From Spirosoma endophyticum (GTDB lineage: Bacteria; Bacteroidota; Bacteroidia; Cytophagales; Spirosomataceae): DNA of 64,000 bases. The DNA is taken from positions 248,001 to 312,000 of the forward strand of contig NZ_FOLQ01000006.1 in NCBI RefSeq assembly GCF_900112365.1. The letters run 5' to 3'. Positions within the stretch are counted from its first letter, which is position 1; every line of letters begins with the position of its first letter. The notes below the pieces were generated by a model that saw nothing but the letters and a program-made list of their open reading frames with translations, did no database searches and was not told the DNA's origin. Below, in pieces: positions 52,425 through 60,488 of the stretch. Position numbers and translations under genes: made by a program.

Positions 52425-52636
52425 TGGCTAATTATACTTTTTAAAGAATCTGTTTATTTAACCGTTTCACGATATCAATTAAAAAGGTCACCTTACAGAC
52501 GATTAACTTTTTTCAGTAACAAAGTCCGTGAAACTGGGTTGCATCTTTCGTAGATGGCATTGACTTTCTGATCCTTTTACTCAAACTTAGTTAATCCATT
52601 GATGCTTTTGTTTCAATTCATCTTAAAGGCGACACA

Positions 52637-53011
52637 ATGAGACTACAAATTCATGCCGTGCGATTCACGGCCGATCAAAGCCTGTTAGATTTTATCCAGG
52701 CTAAACTTGATAAGTTAGACACTTTTCATGACCGTATCGTTAGCGGAGAAGTGTTTTTACGACTGGAAGGAGCTGACTCCAACAAGGTCAAGGAGAAAAT
52801 AGTCGAAGTACGACTACTGATTCCGGGCAAAGAAATTTTCGTCAAAGAACATGATAAAAGTTTCGAGAGTGCCACCGACCGGGTGATGGATGTCCTGAAA
52901 GACAAGCTCGTTCGGTTCAAGCAAAAACGAAATGACATTTCCAGCCCGGCTATTACTGAGGCTAAATCCCGAACAGAAGAAGACGAGATTTTTGAAATCG
53001 ATGAGTTATAA
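52637..53011 (+). CDS. hpf: Ribosome hibernation-promoting factor (HPF/RaiA family)
   Basis: A 124-residue protein of the HPF/RaiA (sigma-54 modulation) family, which occupies the decoding region of idle ribosomes in stationary phase. The pattern MRLQIHAVRFTADQSLLDFIQAKLDKL, then VSGEVFLRLEG, EIFVKEHDKSFESATDRVMDVLKDKLVRFKQK fits. It lacks the C-terminal dimerisation domain of long HPF and ends in an acidic tail (TEEDEIFEIDEL). It lies alone after a 212-base AT-rich gap in which I see no clear promoter box, and ends at a shared terminator. Confidence 0.9.
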   Translation: MRLQIHAVRFTADQSLLDFIQAKLDKLDTFHDRIVSGEVFLRLEGADSNKVKEKIVEVRLLIPGKEIFVKEHDKSFESATDRVMDVLKDKLVRFKQKRNDISSPAITEAKSRTEEDEIFEIDEL

Positions 53012-53026
53012 ACCAATCGTTTAAAT

Positions 53027-53073
53027 AAAAAGAAAGCCTCTCCAAAAATTGATTTTGGAGAGGCTTTCTTTTT
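53027..53073. terminator. Bidirectional terminator between hpf and metK
   Basis: A perfect stem of about 21 bp (53027-53047 with 53053-53073), A-tract, GAAAGCCTCTCC core and T-tract, with a 5-base loop. It serves both convergent genes. Confidence 0.92.
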
Positions 53074-53141
53074 ATTTATAATGCGAGCAAGAGCCCGCAA
53101 AGGTTTAAAGTCCTAAGTTCGCCGGCTTCCGCCCGCGTTAC

Positions 53142-54419
53142 TTACAGGCCGAAAGCGGCTTTGACTTTATCCGTAAAATCAAGTTTTTCCCAGGTAAACA
53201 GCTCAACTTCCATCGTTTTAGTCTGACCGTTCGAGCCAAACGTTTTGGTAACAACTTCGTTCTTACGACCCATATGGCCATAAGCAGCCGTTTCAGAATA
53301 AATTGGATTGCGAAGTTTCAGCCGCTGTTCAATAGCGTAGGGACGCATATCAAAAATCTCGGCAACTTTCTCGGCAATTACGCCATCGTGCATATCCACT
53401 TTGGAAGTTCCGTACGTATTTACGTATAAACCGCAAGGCTTCGCTACGCCGATGGCATACGACACCTGCACCAGCACCTGATCGCAAAGGCCAGCTGCCA
53501 CTAGATTTTTAGCAATATGACGGGTAGCATAAGCGGCTGAACGGTCTACTTTGGAAGGATCTTTACCCGAAAAAGCACCACCACCGTGTGCACCCTTACC
53601 ACCATACGTATCAACAATAATCTTACGACCCGTTAGACCCGTATCACCGTGCGGACCACCGATCACGAATTTACCCGTTGGGTTGATGTAATACGTAATG
53701 TTATCCGTGAAAAGACTGTGCAACTCGGCTTTCTGAGCGGCCTTAACCCGGGGAATAACAATGTTGATGATGTCTTCCTTGATTTTCTTCAGCATCGTTT
53801 CGTCATCAGCGAAATCGTCGTGCTGTGTCGAAACAACAATCGTATCGATCCGGATAGGCTGATCATCGTCCGAGTACTCAATTGTTACCTGCGACTTGGC
53901 GTCAGGCCGCAAATACGGCATTAGCTCAATTTCGTTATTCCGTATCACCGACATTTCACGCAGGATGGCGTGAGCCAGATCCAACGGTAAAGGCATGTAA
54001 TTATCAGTTTCATTGGTAGCATACCCAAACATCATACCCTGATCGCCAGCACCTTGTGCATTGGCTAAAGTTTCGAAATCGTCATTGGCAACTTCACGAT
54101 CAACGCCCTGGTTAATGTCGGCAGATTGGTCGTGCAAGGCCGAAAAAATACCACACGAGTTGGCCTCAAACATGTATTCGCTTTTGGTGTAGCCGATTTT
54201 GCGGATCACCTCGCGCGTAATTTTTTGAACGTCTAGGTACGTATCGGTTTTTATTTCGCCAGCCAGAACTACCTGGCCAGTCGTTACGAGCGTTTCACAG
54301 GCTACTTTACTGGATGGATCAAACGCCAGAAAGTTATCAATTAGCGCGTCGGATATTTGATCGGCGACTTTGTCGGGGTGTCCCTCAGAGACAGACTCGG
54401 AAGTGAAGAGATAAGGCAT
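53142..54419 (-). CDS. metK: S-adenosylmethionine synthetase
   Basis: Makes S-adenosylmethionine from methionine and ATP. The 425 residues are normal for Bacteroidetes. Motifs: [20 protein letters not shown] (ATP site), [44 protein letters not shown] (P-loop and Mg/K sites). It is transcribed leftward from a recognisable Bacteroidetes promoter at 54450-54480 and ends at the terminator shared with hpf. Confidence 0.98.
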   Translation of the reverse strand: MPYLFTSESVSEGHPDKVADQISDALIDNFLAFDPSSKVACETLVTTGQVVLAGEIKTDTYLDVQKITREVIRKIGYTKSEYMFEANSCGIFSALHDQSADINQGVDREVANDDFETLANAQGAGDQGMMFGYATNETDNYMPLPLDLAHAILREMSVIRNNEIELMPYLRPDAKSQVTIEYSDDDQPIRIDTIVVSTQHDDFADDETMLKKIKEDIINIVIPRVKAAQKAELHSLFTDNITYYINPTGKFVIGGPHGDTGLTGRKIIVDTYGGKGAHGGGAFSGKDPSKVDRSAAYATRHIAKNLVAAGLCDQVLVQVSYAIGVAKPCGLYVNTYGTSKVDMHDGVIAEKVAEIFDMRPYAIEQRLKLRNPIYSETAAYGHMGRKNEVVTKTFGSNGQTKTMEVELFTWEKLDFTDKVKAAFGL

Positions 54420-54449
54420 TGCTGCTGCGTGTGACTTGGTTTGAAACTA

Positions 54450-54480
54450 CAAAGCTACAAGTTTCTAGGCAGGGGACAAG
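54450..54480 (-). promoter_or_regulatory. metK promoter of Bacteroidetes type
   Basis: On the minus strand, CTTG (54480-54477) is separated by exactly 19 bases from TAGCTTTG (54457-54450), matching TTTG-N19-TAnnTTTG for the Bacteroidetes primary sigma factor except for the first T. The -7 box lies about 30 bases before the metK ATG. Confidence 0.7.
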
Positions 54481-54503
54481 CTTAATAAGAGTATGAGGTT
54501 GGT

Positions 54504-55673
54504 TCAGCCGATTGCCTTCCTGCGCAATACATCAAAAAAAGCATAGACGAAGGGTAAAAAAGGCATAGTAGCAAATAACCGCAGTTCGTCAATAAACCGG
54601 GTATCCTCATCTAAAAATGTGAAAACACGGTGATGATTCTCGGCGTAAACCCGGGTAAAAATATCATCGGCATTATGGCGGTGTTTCTCCAGTACGTTCA
54701 AAAAAATACTGTCGTAAAGTTTGAACCGGCCAGCAAACCACGACGACCGCCGATTCGGCTTACCCGTTTCTGCCAGATTTTTAACGATAGCTTGCAAATA
54801 ACGTTGAGTCCGCTGGAAAGTATAGCCAGTAGATGGCTTTGTGAACCCCCCCGACGTACCAATTCTGATGATGTGTTCAGCATGGTTTTCCTCTGTCGAC
54901 TCATCAGACATTGGGATAACCCCATATTCAGTTTCGCAAATTTTGTAGCCACCCGTGTCTAAAAAGTGGTCAATGTACTGAAGGAGTTCCGCTTCATATT
55001 CAGCATCTGTCAGAAGCTGGTCATTGAAAAGCGTAAACTCAACCAGAGCCGTTTTTTCATCAAAAGGCAATATGTACATAAACCGACAATCACCATGCTG
55101 GGCCACCCGAAAATCCATAAGTTCAGGCTGATTCTGGTTAAAGCATGGTTTCTCGGCTGTAATCACCCAGCCCTTGAAATGCTGGAGAAGATTATGATTT
55201 TCAGACTGATCTAACTTCAGCGCGAATGTACTATCAAACACGTAGTCAGCAAGATAAGGCTCATCGTCGGCAATAACGAAGCCTCCCTGGGGCGTATCTT
55301 TGATCCGGTTGATAGTCGCCTGTTGAAACTCAATAGTTGGGTGCTTGTTCAGTTCGTTACGTACAAACGCATAGAAGTCAATACCACGTAGCATTTTGTA
55401 CTGATAGTCACCCATATCAAGCGCTCCGGCATAAGTGGTACCATGAAAGCTAACGGTTTTCCATTTGCGGAACAGTATAGAATCAAACGCCGACGTGTAC
55501 GTAGCAGACCCACCATCGGGCTCCCAGAAACACCATGTCCGGTCGTTACGGTTCTTGAGTTCACTATCCAGAATTAAGATACTGCGGTTGCGTAACGGAG
55601 ACTGACTGAGATAATATGCCAGACTTAAACCCGCCATGCCTCCCCCAGCTATGATGAAGTCATATTTTTTCAT
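54504..55673 (-). CDS. crtY: Lycopene cyclase
   Basis: CrtY-type lycopene cyclase forms the beta-ionone rings of beta-carotene and later xanthophylls. The 389 residues contain the flavin-binding N-terminus YDFIIAGGGMAGLSLAYYLS (about 4-23), DRTWCFWEPDGG, FMYILPFDEKTALVEFTLF and GTSGGFTKPSTGYTF, all typical of CrtY. The presence of this enzyme predicts a coloured cell. No other crt gene is nearby. A terminator stands 5 bases upstream of the ATG. Confidence 0.94.
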   Translation of the reverse strand: MKKYDFIIAGGGMAGLSLAYYLSQSPLRNRSILILDSELKNRNDRTWCFWEPDGGSATYTSAFDSILFRKWKTVSFHGTTYAGALDMGDYQYKMLRGIDFYAFVRNELNKHPTIEFQQATINRIKDTPQGGFVIADDEPYLADYVFDSTFALKLDQSENHNLLQHFKGWVITAEKPCFNQNQPELMDFRVAQHGDCRFMYILPFDEKTALVEFTLFNDQLLTDAEYEAELLQYIDHFLDTGGYKICETEYGVIPMSDESTEENHAEHIIRIGTSGGFTKPSTGYTFQRTQRYLQAIVKNLAETGKPNRRSSWFAGRFKLYDSIFLNVLEKHRHNADDIFTRVYAENHHRVFTFLDEDTRFIDELRLFATMPFLPFVYAFFDVLRRKAIG

Positions 55674-55677
55674 ACGG

Positions 55678-55708
55678 CAAAAAAAAGTCCGGACCGTTGG
55701 CCCGGACT
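55678..55708 (-). terminator. Terminator after lipA, directly before the crtY start codon
   Basis: Read leftward, AGTCCGG (55708-55702) pairs with CCGGACT (55692-55686) and is followed by T8 to 55679. It ends 5 bases before the crtY ATG (55673). Either lipA transcripts end here and crtY is starved, or it acts as a crtY attenuator. Confidence 0.85.
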
Positions 55709-55759
55709 CTCCTGTATAAATAATGGGACTGCCTAATTGTTTGAAAACTTGTCAATCAA

Positions 55760-56638
55760 CTAAACATTCACGTGCTTCTCAGCATGATAACTCGACCGGA
55801 CCAGCGGTCCTGACTCAACGTATTTCAAGCCACGCATCAGGCCTTCTTCCCGATACATAGCGAACGTTTCGGGATGAATCCATTCGATCACCTCGTGGTG
55901 CATTTTGGTCGGTTGCAGATACTGGCCTAAGGTAAGAATATCCAGTCCGTTTGCCGCCAGATCATCCATAGCTTTAACGACTTCATCTTTCGTTTCCCCT
56001 AAACCCAGCATAATGCCCGATTTTGTCCGTTGGCCGTATTCTTTCGTCCGACGAATCTGCTCCAGACTACGTTCATAACGAGCCTGAGGCCGAACACGAC
56101 GGTAAAGCCGCTCGACGGTTTCCATATTGTGCGATACAACCTCCTGACCCGCCGAAATCATACGTTCCAAAGCCTCCCAATTCCCTTTCGTATCAGGAAT
56201 CAGTGTTTCGATCGTCGTCGTTGGGGAAGCTTCTTTAATCAAACGTACTGTCTGATACCAGATTTCGGCACCCCGGTCTTTCAATTCATCGCGGTTAACC
56301 GATGTCAGAACGGCGTGTTTAACCTTCATCAGCACAATAGCTTCGGCCACGCGCCGGGGTTCGTCGGTATCATATTCGTTAGGACGTCCCGTCGCCACAG
56401 CGCAGAACGTACAGCTCCGGGTACAGACATTTCCCAGAATCATGAACGTAGCCGTACCGGCTCCCCAGCACTCGCCCATATTCGGGCAGTTACCGCTTTC
56501 ACAAATAGTGTGGAGCTTGTGCTCGTCCACTAGTTTGCGGACTTTAGCGTATTCAGGACCGATTGGTAGTTTGACACGAAGCCAGTCGGGGCGTTTTTTT
56601 CGTTGTTGTTCGGAGGGTATTACGGGTAGTTCAATCAT
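55760..56638 (-). CDS. lipA: Lipoyl synthase
   Basis: Radical-SAM enzyme that inserts two sulfurs into octanoyl chains on lipoate-dependent enzymes. The 292 residues have both cluster motifs: [13 protein letters not shown] for the auxiliary [4Fe-4S] cluster (about 46-58) and CTRSCTFC for the SAM cluster. [16 protein letters not shown] and the C-terminal [13 protein letters not shown] with the conserved R-S-S-Y close the family signature. lipB is not adjacent. A long palindrome lies just upstream. Confidence 0.97.
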   Translation of the reverse strand: MIELPVIPSEQQRKKRPDWLRVKLPIGPEYAKVRKLVDEHKLHTICESGNCPNMGECWGAGTATFMILGNVCTRSCTFCAVATGRPNEYDTDEPRRVAEAIVLMKVKHAVLTSVNRDELKDRGAEIWYQTVRLIKEASPTTTIETLIPDTKGNWEALERMISAGQEVVSHNMETVERLYRRVRPQARYERSLEQIRRTKEYGQRTKSGIMLGLGETKDEVVKAMDDLAANGLDILTLGQYLQPTKMHHEVIEWIHPETFAMYREEGLMRGLKYVESGPLVRSSYHAEKHVNV

Positions 56639-56689
56639 AGCTCCTCAATCCTTTCCAGCAAAATTCGTTTTTCGGGCGTAAAGTTCACG

Positions 56690-56765
56690 AGAGTCGACAG
56701 TCATCAGTCCAGAGTCGTTAGTGTTGCTGGTCGCTAATGACTCTGGACTGATGACTGTCGACTCT
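56690..56765. repeat. Perfect 27-bp inverted repeat with word-repeat arms
   Basis: 56690-56716 is an exact reverse complement of 56739-56765. The stem extends about 5 bp further inward with one G.T pair, leaving a loop of about 12 bases. Arms are built of GTC(A/G)(A/T)CAGTC-like words. A T6 run follows on the plus strand, yet both flanking genes are leftward, so it is not placed as a terminator for either. Confidence 0.85.
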
Positions 56766-56768
56766 TTT

Positions 56769-57566
56769 TTACTTCTTACTCCCAAAAAATAAGATAATAT
56801 AGCCTGATGTGAAGAAGCTGCGATTGCCATCTTCACGCTTGCCGGTAGGATCGGTGTTTGGGATGATCACAACTTTATTGGGAAAGGCTTCAGCCAGAAA
56901 GCCGATTTCAATACCTGTTGTATTAGTTCGAAAGGCACTCAATTCAAAACTCAGGGCCGCTTTTACGTTCAGTCCTACCGTAAGCTTCGATTCGCCGATG
57001 CCCTGAAAAAAACCTCCTGCGCCCGTTACGGTCTCTCCCGTAGGCGTAGTAAATCCGTTTACCTGCGAAGCTGGGACCGTACGGGTAAAGTTACCATAAG
57101 ATACTTCGAGGTAATATGGTTTGATAATACCCAGCGATGGGCCACCCGCCAGAATTCCACTTACCGCAATTCCTTCATCGCCATTGCGCTGAAACAATCG
57201 TACTTCCCGACCATACTGCGGACGTAGCACAAACAGATAATTCTCCTTGCCTTCGACAAAACGCGATCCGTATGAATTAAGCGATGACGGCAGTTCCTTG
57301 GGGTGTTTGACATTAACAAGCTCCACACTCAAATAGCGAGCCTGCGGCATACCAAACAAGGTTCCCGACAACAGCTTTGACTGACGGAATGAAAGTCCCC
57401 CAATAATGCCTGAGTTAGTATTCGTTGTAAGGCCAAAGGTGGTGACAGTTTTATAGTTTTCTTCGTCGGCATCGGCCTTCTGTGTCACCCGCTGTGCTAT
57501 ACTATCCTGCATGGAAAAGAGCATACCACTTAAAACCAGCCCAATTAATCCGTATATCGTTCGCAT
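56769..57566 (-). CDS. Predicted outer-membrane beta-barrel protein
   Basis: A 265-residue protein with a signal peptide (about 1-25, ending DSIAQ). The rest is rich in alternating amphipathic strands and Gly/aromatic turns (TTFGLTTNTNSGIIGGLSFR, GILAGGPSLGIIKPYYLEVS, KLTVGLNVKAALSFELSAF, RSFFTSGYIILFFGSKK). This suggests a small barrel with a C-terminal aromatic strand. I do not recognise a named family. It lies upstream of lipA on the same strand, but the long palindrome between them argues against simple co-transcription. Confidence 0.75.
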   Translation of the reverse strand: MRTIYGLIGLVLSGMLFSMQDSIAQRVTQKADADEENYKTVTTFGLTTNTNSGIIGGLSFRQSKLLSGTLFGMPQARYLSVELVNVKHPKELPSSLNSYGSRFVEGKENYLFVLRPQYGREVRLFQRNGDEGIAVSGILAGGPSLGIIKPYYLEVSYGNFTRTVPASQVNGFTTPTGETVTGAGGFFQGIGESKLTVGLNVKAALSFELSAFRTNTTGIEIGFLAEAFPNKVVIIPNTDPTGKREDGNRSFFTSGYIILFFGSKK

Positions 57567-57724
57567 TTTCGTAATATCCTGAATTAAAGCTACTATTTTT
57601 TGCCCGTTTTCACAAAATCACCGCCACTAAGTTGTGTAACTAGGGCATTAATTTATATGTTTAAGCCCAAACCGGTAGTGAATTAATTTATAAAATGATT
57701 ACCTATCAACTTACCAACTGATTT

Positions 57725-58168
57725 ATGCCTACAATTCATATCAACTACCTCGGCGAGTTACGTACCGACTGTATTCACCTGCAATCTGGCACTCACATTA
57801 ACACGGACGCACCAACCGATAATCAGGGTCGGGGTGAAGCATTTTCACCGACTGATCTGGTGGCTAATGCACTAGGCACCTGCATCATAACGACTATGGC
57901 CATACACGCTCGCCGTGACGGTATTGATCTGACAGGCAGCGCACTCGACGTAACAAAAATTATGACGAACCAGCCTCCCCGGCGAATTGCCCGCATTGAG
58001 ATTAATTTAACCCTTCAGGCCAATCGGGATGGAGAGTCTTTCCTGCCAAACGATGAAATCCGCGCCCGCCTGGAAAAAATTGCGCACACCTGCCCGGTAG
58101 CCATCAGCTTACACCCTGACATTGAACAGGCCGTTAGCATCCGGTGGGAAGAAGAAGTAAACGCGTGA
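57725..58168 (+). CDS. OsmC-family protein
   Basis: A 147-residue OsmC/Ohr-superfamily protein. The family uses a pair of cysteines to reduce organic hydroperoxides. The pattern FSPTDLVANALGTCIITTMAIHARRDG holds the first Cys, and IAHTCPVAISLHPD the second Cys with the following P. Both are conserved here, so peroxidase activity is plausible. Divergent from the beta-barrel gene across 158 bases. A TATGTTTA box upstream resembles a weak -7 element. Confidence 0.92.
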   Translation: MPTIHINYLGELRTDCIHLQSGTHINTDAPTDNQGRGEAFSPTDLVANALGTCIITTMAIHARRDGIDLTGSALDVTKIMTNQPPRRIARIEINLTLQANRDGESFLPNDEIRARLEKIAHTCPVAISLHPDIEQAVSIRWEEEVNA

Positions 58169-58176
58169 AAGATGTA

Positions 58177-58248
58177 GGGGCGGGACAGCCCGTGCGCTGT
58201 GATGTATGATTGCTATGAGAATATATATCATAGCGTGCGGGAAGCCCC
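58177..58248. repeat. GC-rich imperfect palindrome with wobble-only mismatches
   Basis: GGGGC (58177-58181) pairs with GCCCC (58244-58248), and inside it 58190-58207 pairs with 58223-58240 over 18 positions. Every mismatch in the inner stem is a G.U-compatible pair, which suggests selection for RNA pairing. It lies in the convergent gap after the OsmC gene. No T run follows, so it is not a standard terminator. Confidence 0.6.
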
Positions 58249-58300
58249 GATCTCATATCATATCAATTTATAGATAGGAAGCATAATTTGACCCTTGTGC

Positions 58301-59122
58301 TCACTGGTTAGCCCGTGATGATTTTCGGGCTTTGCTTTTTTGGCGCCAGTATTTGACATCTGCAGTCAGGTTTTCGAGGAAAAACGAGGGGCCGACCGAT
58401 ATATAGAAACCGGTATAGTTGATATTACTATCGGGAATGTCTTTTTTAAGAATGAAGCGGTAGCCAGTCAATATGTTCAAACCAAACCAATGGATTGGCC
58501 GAAGCCAGGATATGGATGGAAATTGATAAGCCGCTGAAACCCCTACCCCAAGCGGCAGGAAAATGCCCCGCGCTACTTCATGCTTGTTCGATAAATCGTC
58601 ATTGATCTCATAACGTGAGTGTCCATAGCCTAATTCTATTGGCAGACTCACTTCAAAAGCTTTACGACGTAGCAGATAGCGCTCGTAATATACCGTTGCA
58701 ATGCGCAAATGACGCGTAACCGATTCTGATGTATTGGGCAGTAATCCTGGCCGATCCAGGTGCTGATTAATAAAATAAAAACCGGCTCCTGCTTTAAAAC
58801 TAGCCGAACGACCACTCTTAAGTTCAGGGCGCTTATGGTTTGGAGGAAACAAGAAACCTGCCCGTATCCCATATACGCTCACAGGCACACGGCGATTTTC
58901 GTTATTACGGGTATCACTGAAAAAGAAAAAGCGTTGGTCGGTTGACGCAGTAAACGTCCGTGAAGACGGCTGAGTTGTCTGTATTTTCGTTGAATCTTGT
59001 GATTTATAGTTAATCTGCATCGACGTAGCTACGCTCGAAAGAGGCACATGTGTCAGGAAAAACAGTATGCAGAGAAGGCAAAGCGGCTTTACCTGCCAAC
59101 CTCGATTCGGGTTTGTTTTCAT
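58301..59122 (-). CDS. Predicted outer-membrane beta-barrel protein
   Basis: A 273-residue protein with a long basic lead (MKTNPNRGWQVK) and a hydrophobic signal core (LCLLCILFFLTHVPLSSVA). The mature part shows repeated amphipathic strands: VSVYGIRAGFLFPPNHK, RIATVYYERYLLRR, PIELGYGHSRYEI, FLPLGVGVSAAYQF, GFYISVGPSFFLENLTADVKYWRQ. The family is not recognised. It converges with the OsmC gene and its 5' side faces the FecR locus. Confidence 0.7.
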   Translation of the reverse strand: MKTNPNRGWQVKPLCLLCILFFLTHVPLSSVATSMQINYKSQDSTKIQTTQPSSRTFTASTDQRFFFFSDTRNNENRRVPVSVYGIRAGFLFPPNHKRPELKSGRSASFKAGAGFYFINQHLDRPGLLPNTSESVTRHLRIATVYYERYLLRRKAFEVSLPIELGYGHSRYEINDDLSNKHEVARGIFLPLGVGVSAAYQFPSISWLRPIHWFGLNILTGYRFILKKDIPDSNINYTGFYISVGPSFFLENLTADVKYWRQKSKARKSSRANQ

Positions 59123-59645
59123 AGTATAAAAACATAACCTGCAAAGGCCACAATAGTTAAAATTCGATACCAGACATTACGTCAGATTAAGGTCTCTGTC
59201 AACACTATAGTGTGATACGATCTTCAAATACAACGTGTCAGCAACCACTTGAAAATGAACCACGTGAATTTCATGCTGAGCCACAAATGAGCGCATAAAA
59301 TATCACTTATACCTAAAAAAAGTACAATATTTTTAATGAGCGGACCTGGAAGTTCGTTATAAGATTAAACGATAATAATGACAAAATGTCTCTATTTTTT
59401 ACAATTAATTTTTATAATAATACTATCCGGGAACGTTCCCGGAAGCGCTTGCATAAAAATAATCGATTAATTTATTTTTATTGTCTATTATTATTCAGAA
59501 GCTTACAGTAAAGCTGTTCGGAGTGAAATTATATAAACTAGATACGATTTCCTTAAATAATCCATATTTATACAGTATACAGTAAATACGTCCTACTCAA
59601 CTCATAATTGTAGTTAAATAAGTAGAAACCCCTATTCCTGACGCT
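59123..59645. other. 523-bp AT-rich regulatory region upstream of fecR-susCD
   Basis: It holds no gene. Near its middle are the two palindromes described separately (59426-59452). The rest is AT-rich with no clear TAnnTTTG box and no strong hairpin. The FecR promoter is expected between 59452 and 59645. Confidence 0.5.
59426..59452. promoter_or_regulatory. Overlapping LacI-family-like operator palindromes
   Basis: TCCGGGAACGTTCCCGGA (59426-59443) is a perfect 18-bp palindrome, and AAGCGCTT (59443-59450) is an adjoining 8-bp palindrome. Both have the NAAnCGnTTN layout typical of LacI/GalR-family operators. They lie about 200 bases upstream of the fecR start. The regulator gene is not in the window. 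Confidence 0.65.
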
Positions 59646-60467
59646 TTGGCCTACACGCAACAGTTCTATACCGTGTCTCATAAGCCATATTCCGTCTACA
59701 CCGTTGAAGAGCTTGCTCTCGACGACCTGTTCGTACGTTGGGTGCAGTACCCCAACGACGATGAGGTAGTAGCGTACTGGCAAAACTGGCTCGATCAAAA
59801 CCCCGACTGCGCCGATAAAGTTGAAACCGCTCGACAGCTTATTATCGAAGGCAGTAAGCCATTACTTCCAGCGCTATCGTCCGACGAGATTTCATCCGTT
59901 TGGGGACGCATTCGTGAATCGTTTCAGACGATGGAGGATCTTCGTCCCCTTCAGCCTGATGTGCGGGCTGTTGTAGGGTGGTGGTATTTTATCCGTACGG
60001 TGGCGGCAGCGCTGGGCGTAGTGCTGCTAATTGGCTGGGCACTCTGGATGCAGTATGGCCCCAATCAGTCGGTTTCGACCGTCAGCACCGATGCCAACCA
60101 AACTCGCCAGATTCAGTTACCCGACAATTCGTTCATTACGTTACATGCCAATAGCTCTGTAAAGTATGTCCGCCGGTGGACCGACGAAACCCCCAGAGCC
60201 GTTTGGCTGAAAGGCGAAGCCGATTTTGCCGTTGTTCACCGCAACGATACGTCGTCAGCCCGTCTGTTTCGGGTTCATACGGCCGATATTACCATTGAAG
60301 CGGTTGGCACTACGTTTCAAGTGCGGGAACGCCCAAAAAGTACCTGCGTAGCCCTGACTTCCGGGCAGATAAATCTCCTGCTGAAACACCAGGACCCCAT
60401 CCGGCTACAACCCGGCGATTCGTTCGAAATCGCGACCGGTTCAGCCAAATCATTGCCTAATCATTAA
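59646..60467 (+). CDS. FecR-domain anti-sigma-like protein, short form
   Basis: FecR proteins are inner-membrane regulators that hold an ECF sigma factor and receive signals from TonB receptors. The 273 residues from TTG 59646 start the conserved N-terminal helical region (YTVEELALDDLFVRWVQYPN); GTG 59673 is an alternative. One TM helix follows (about 119-139, AAALGVVLLIGWALWMQYG), then the FecR domain (RQIQLPDNSFITLHANSSVKY, WLKGEADFAV, FRVHTADITIEAVGTTFQVRE). The usual C-terminal DUF4974 domain is absent, and no sigma factor gene is adjacent. susC follows after 21 bases. Confidence 0.88.
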   Translation: MAYTQQFYTVSHKPYSVYTVEELALDDLFVRWVQYPNDDEVVAYWQNWLDQNPDCADKVETARQLIIEGSKPLLPALSSDEISSVWGRIRESFQTMEDLRPLQPDVRAVVGWWYFIRTVAAALGVVLLIGWALWMQYGPNQSVSTVSTDANQTRQIQLPDNSFITLHANSSVKYVRRWTDETPRAVWLKGEADFAVVHRNDTSSARLFRVHTADITIEAVGTTFQVRERPKSTCVALTSGQINLLLKHQDPIRLQPGDSFEIATGSAKSLPNH

Positions 60468-60488
60468 TCACTTTTTCCTAAACCTACA

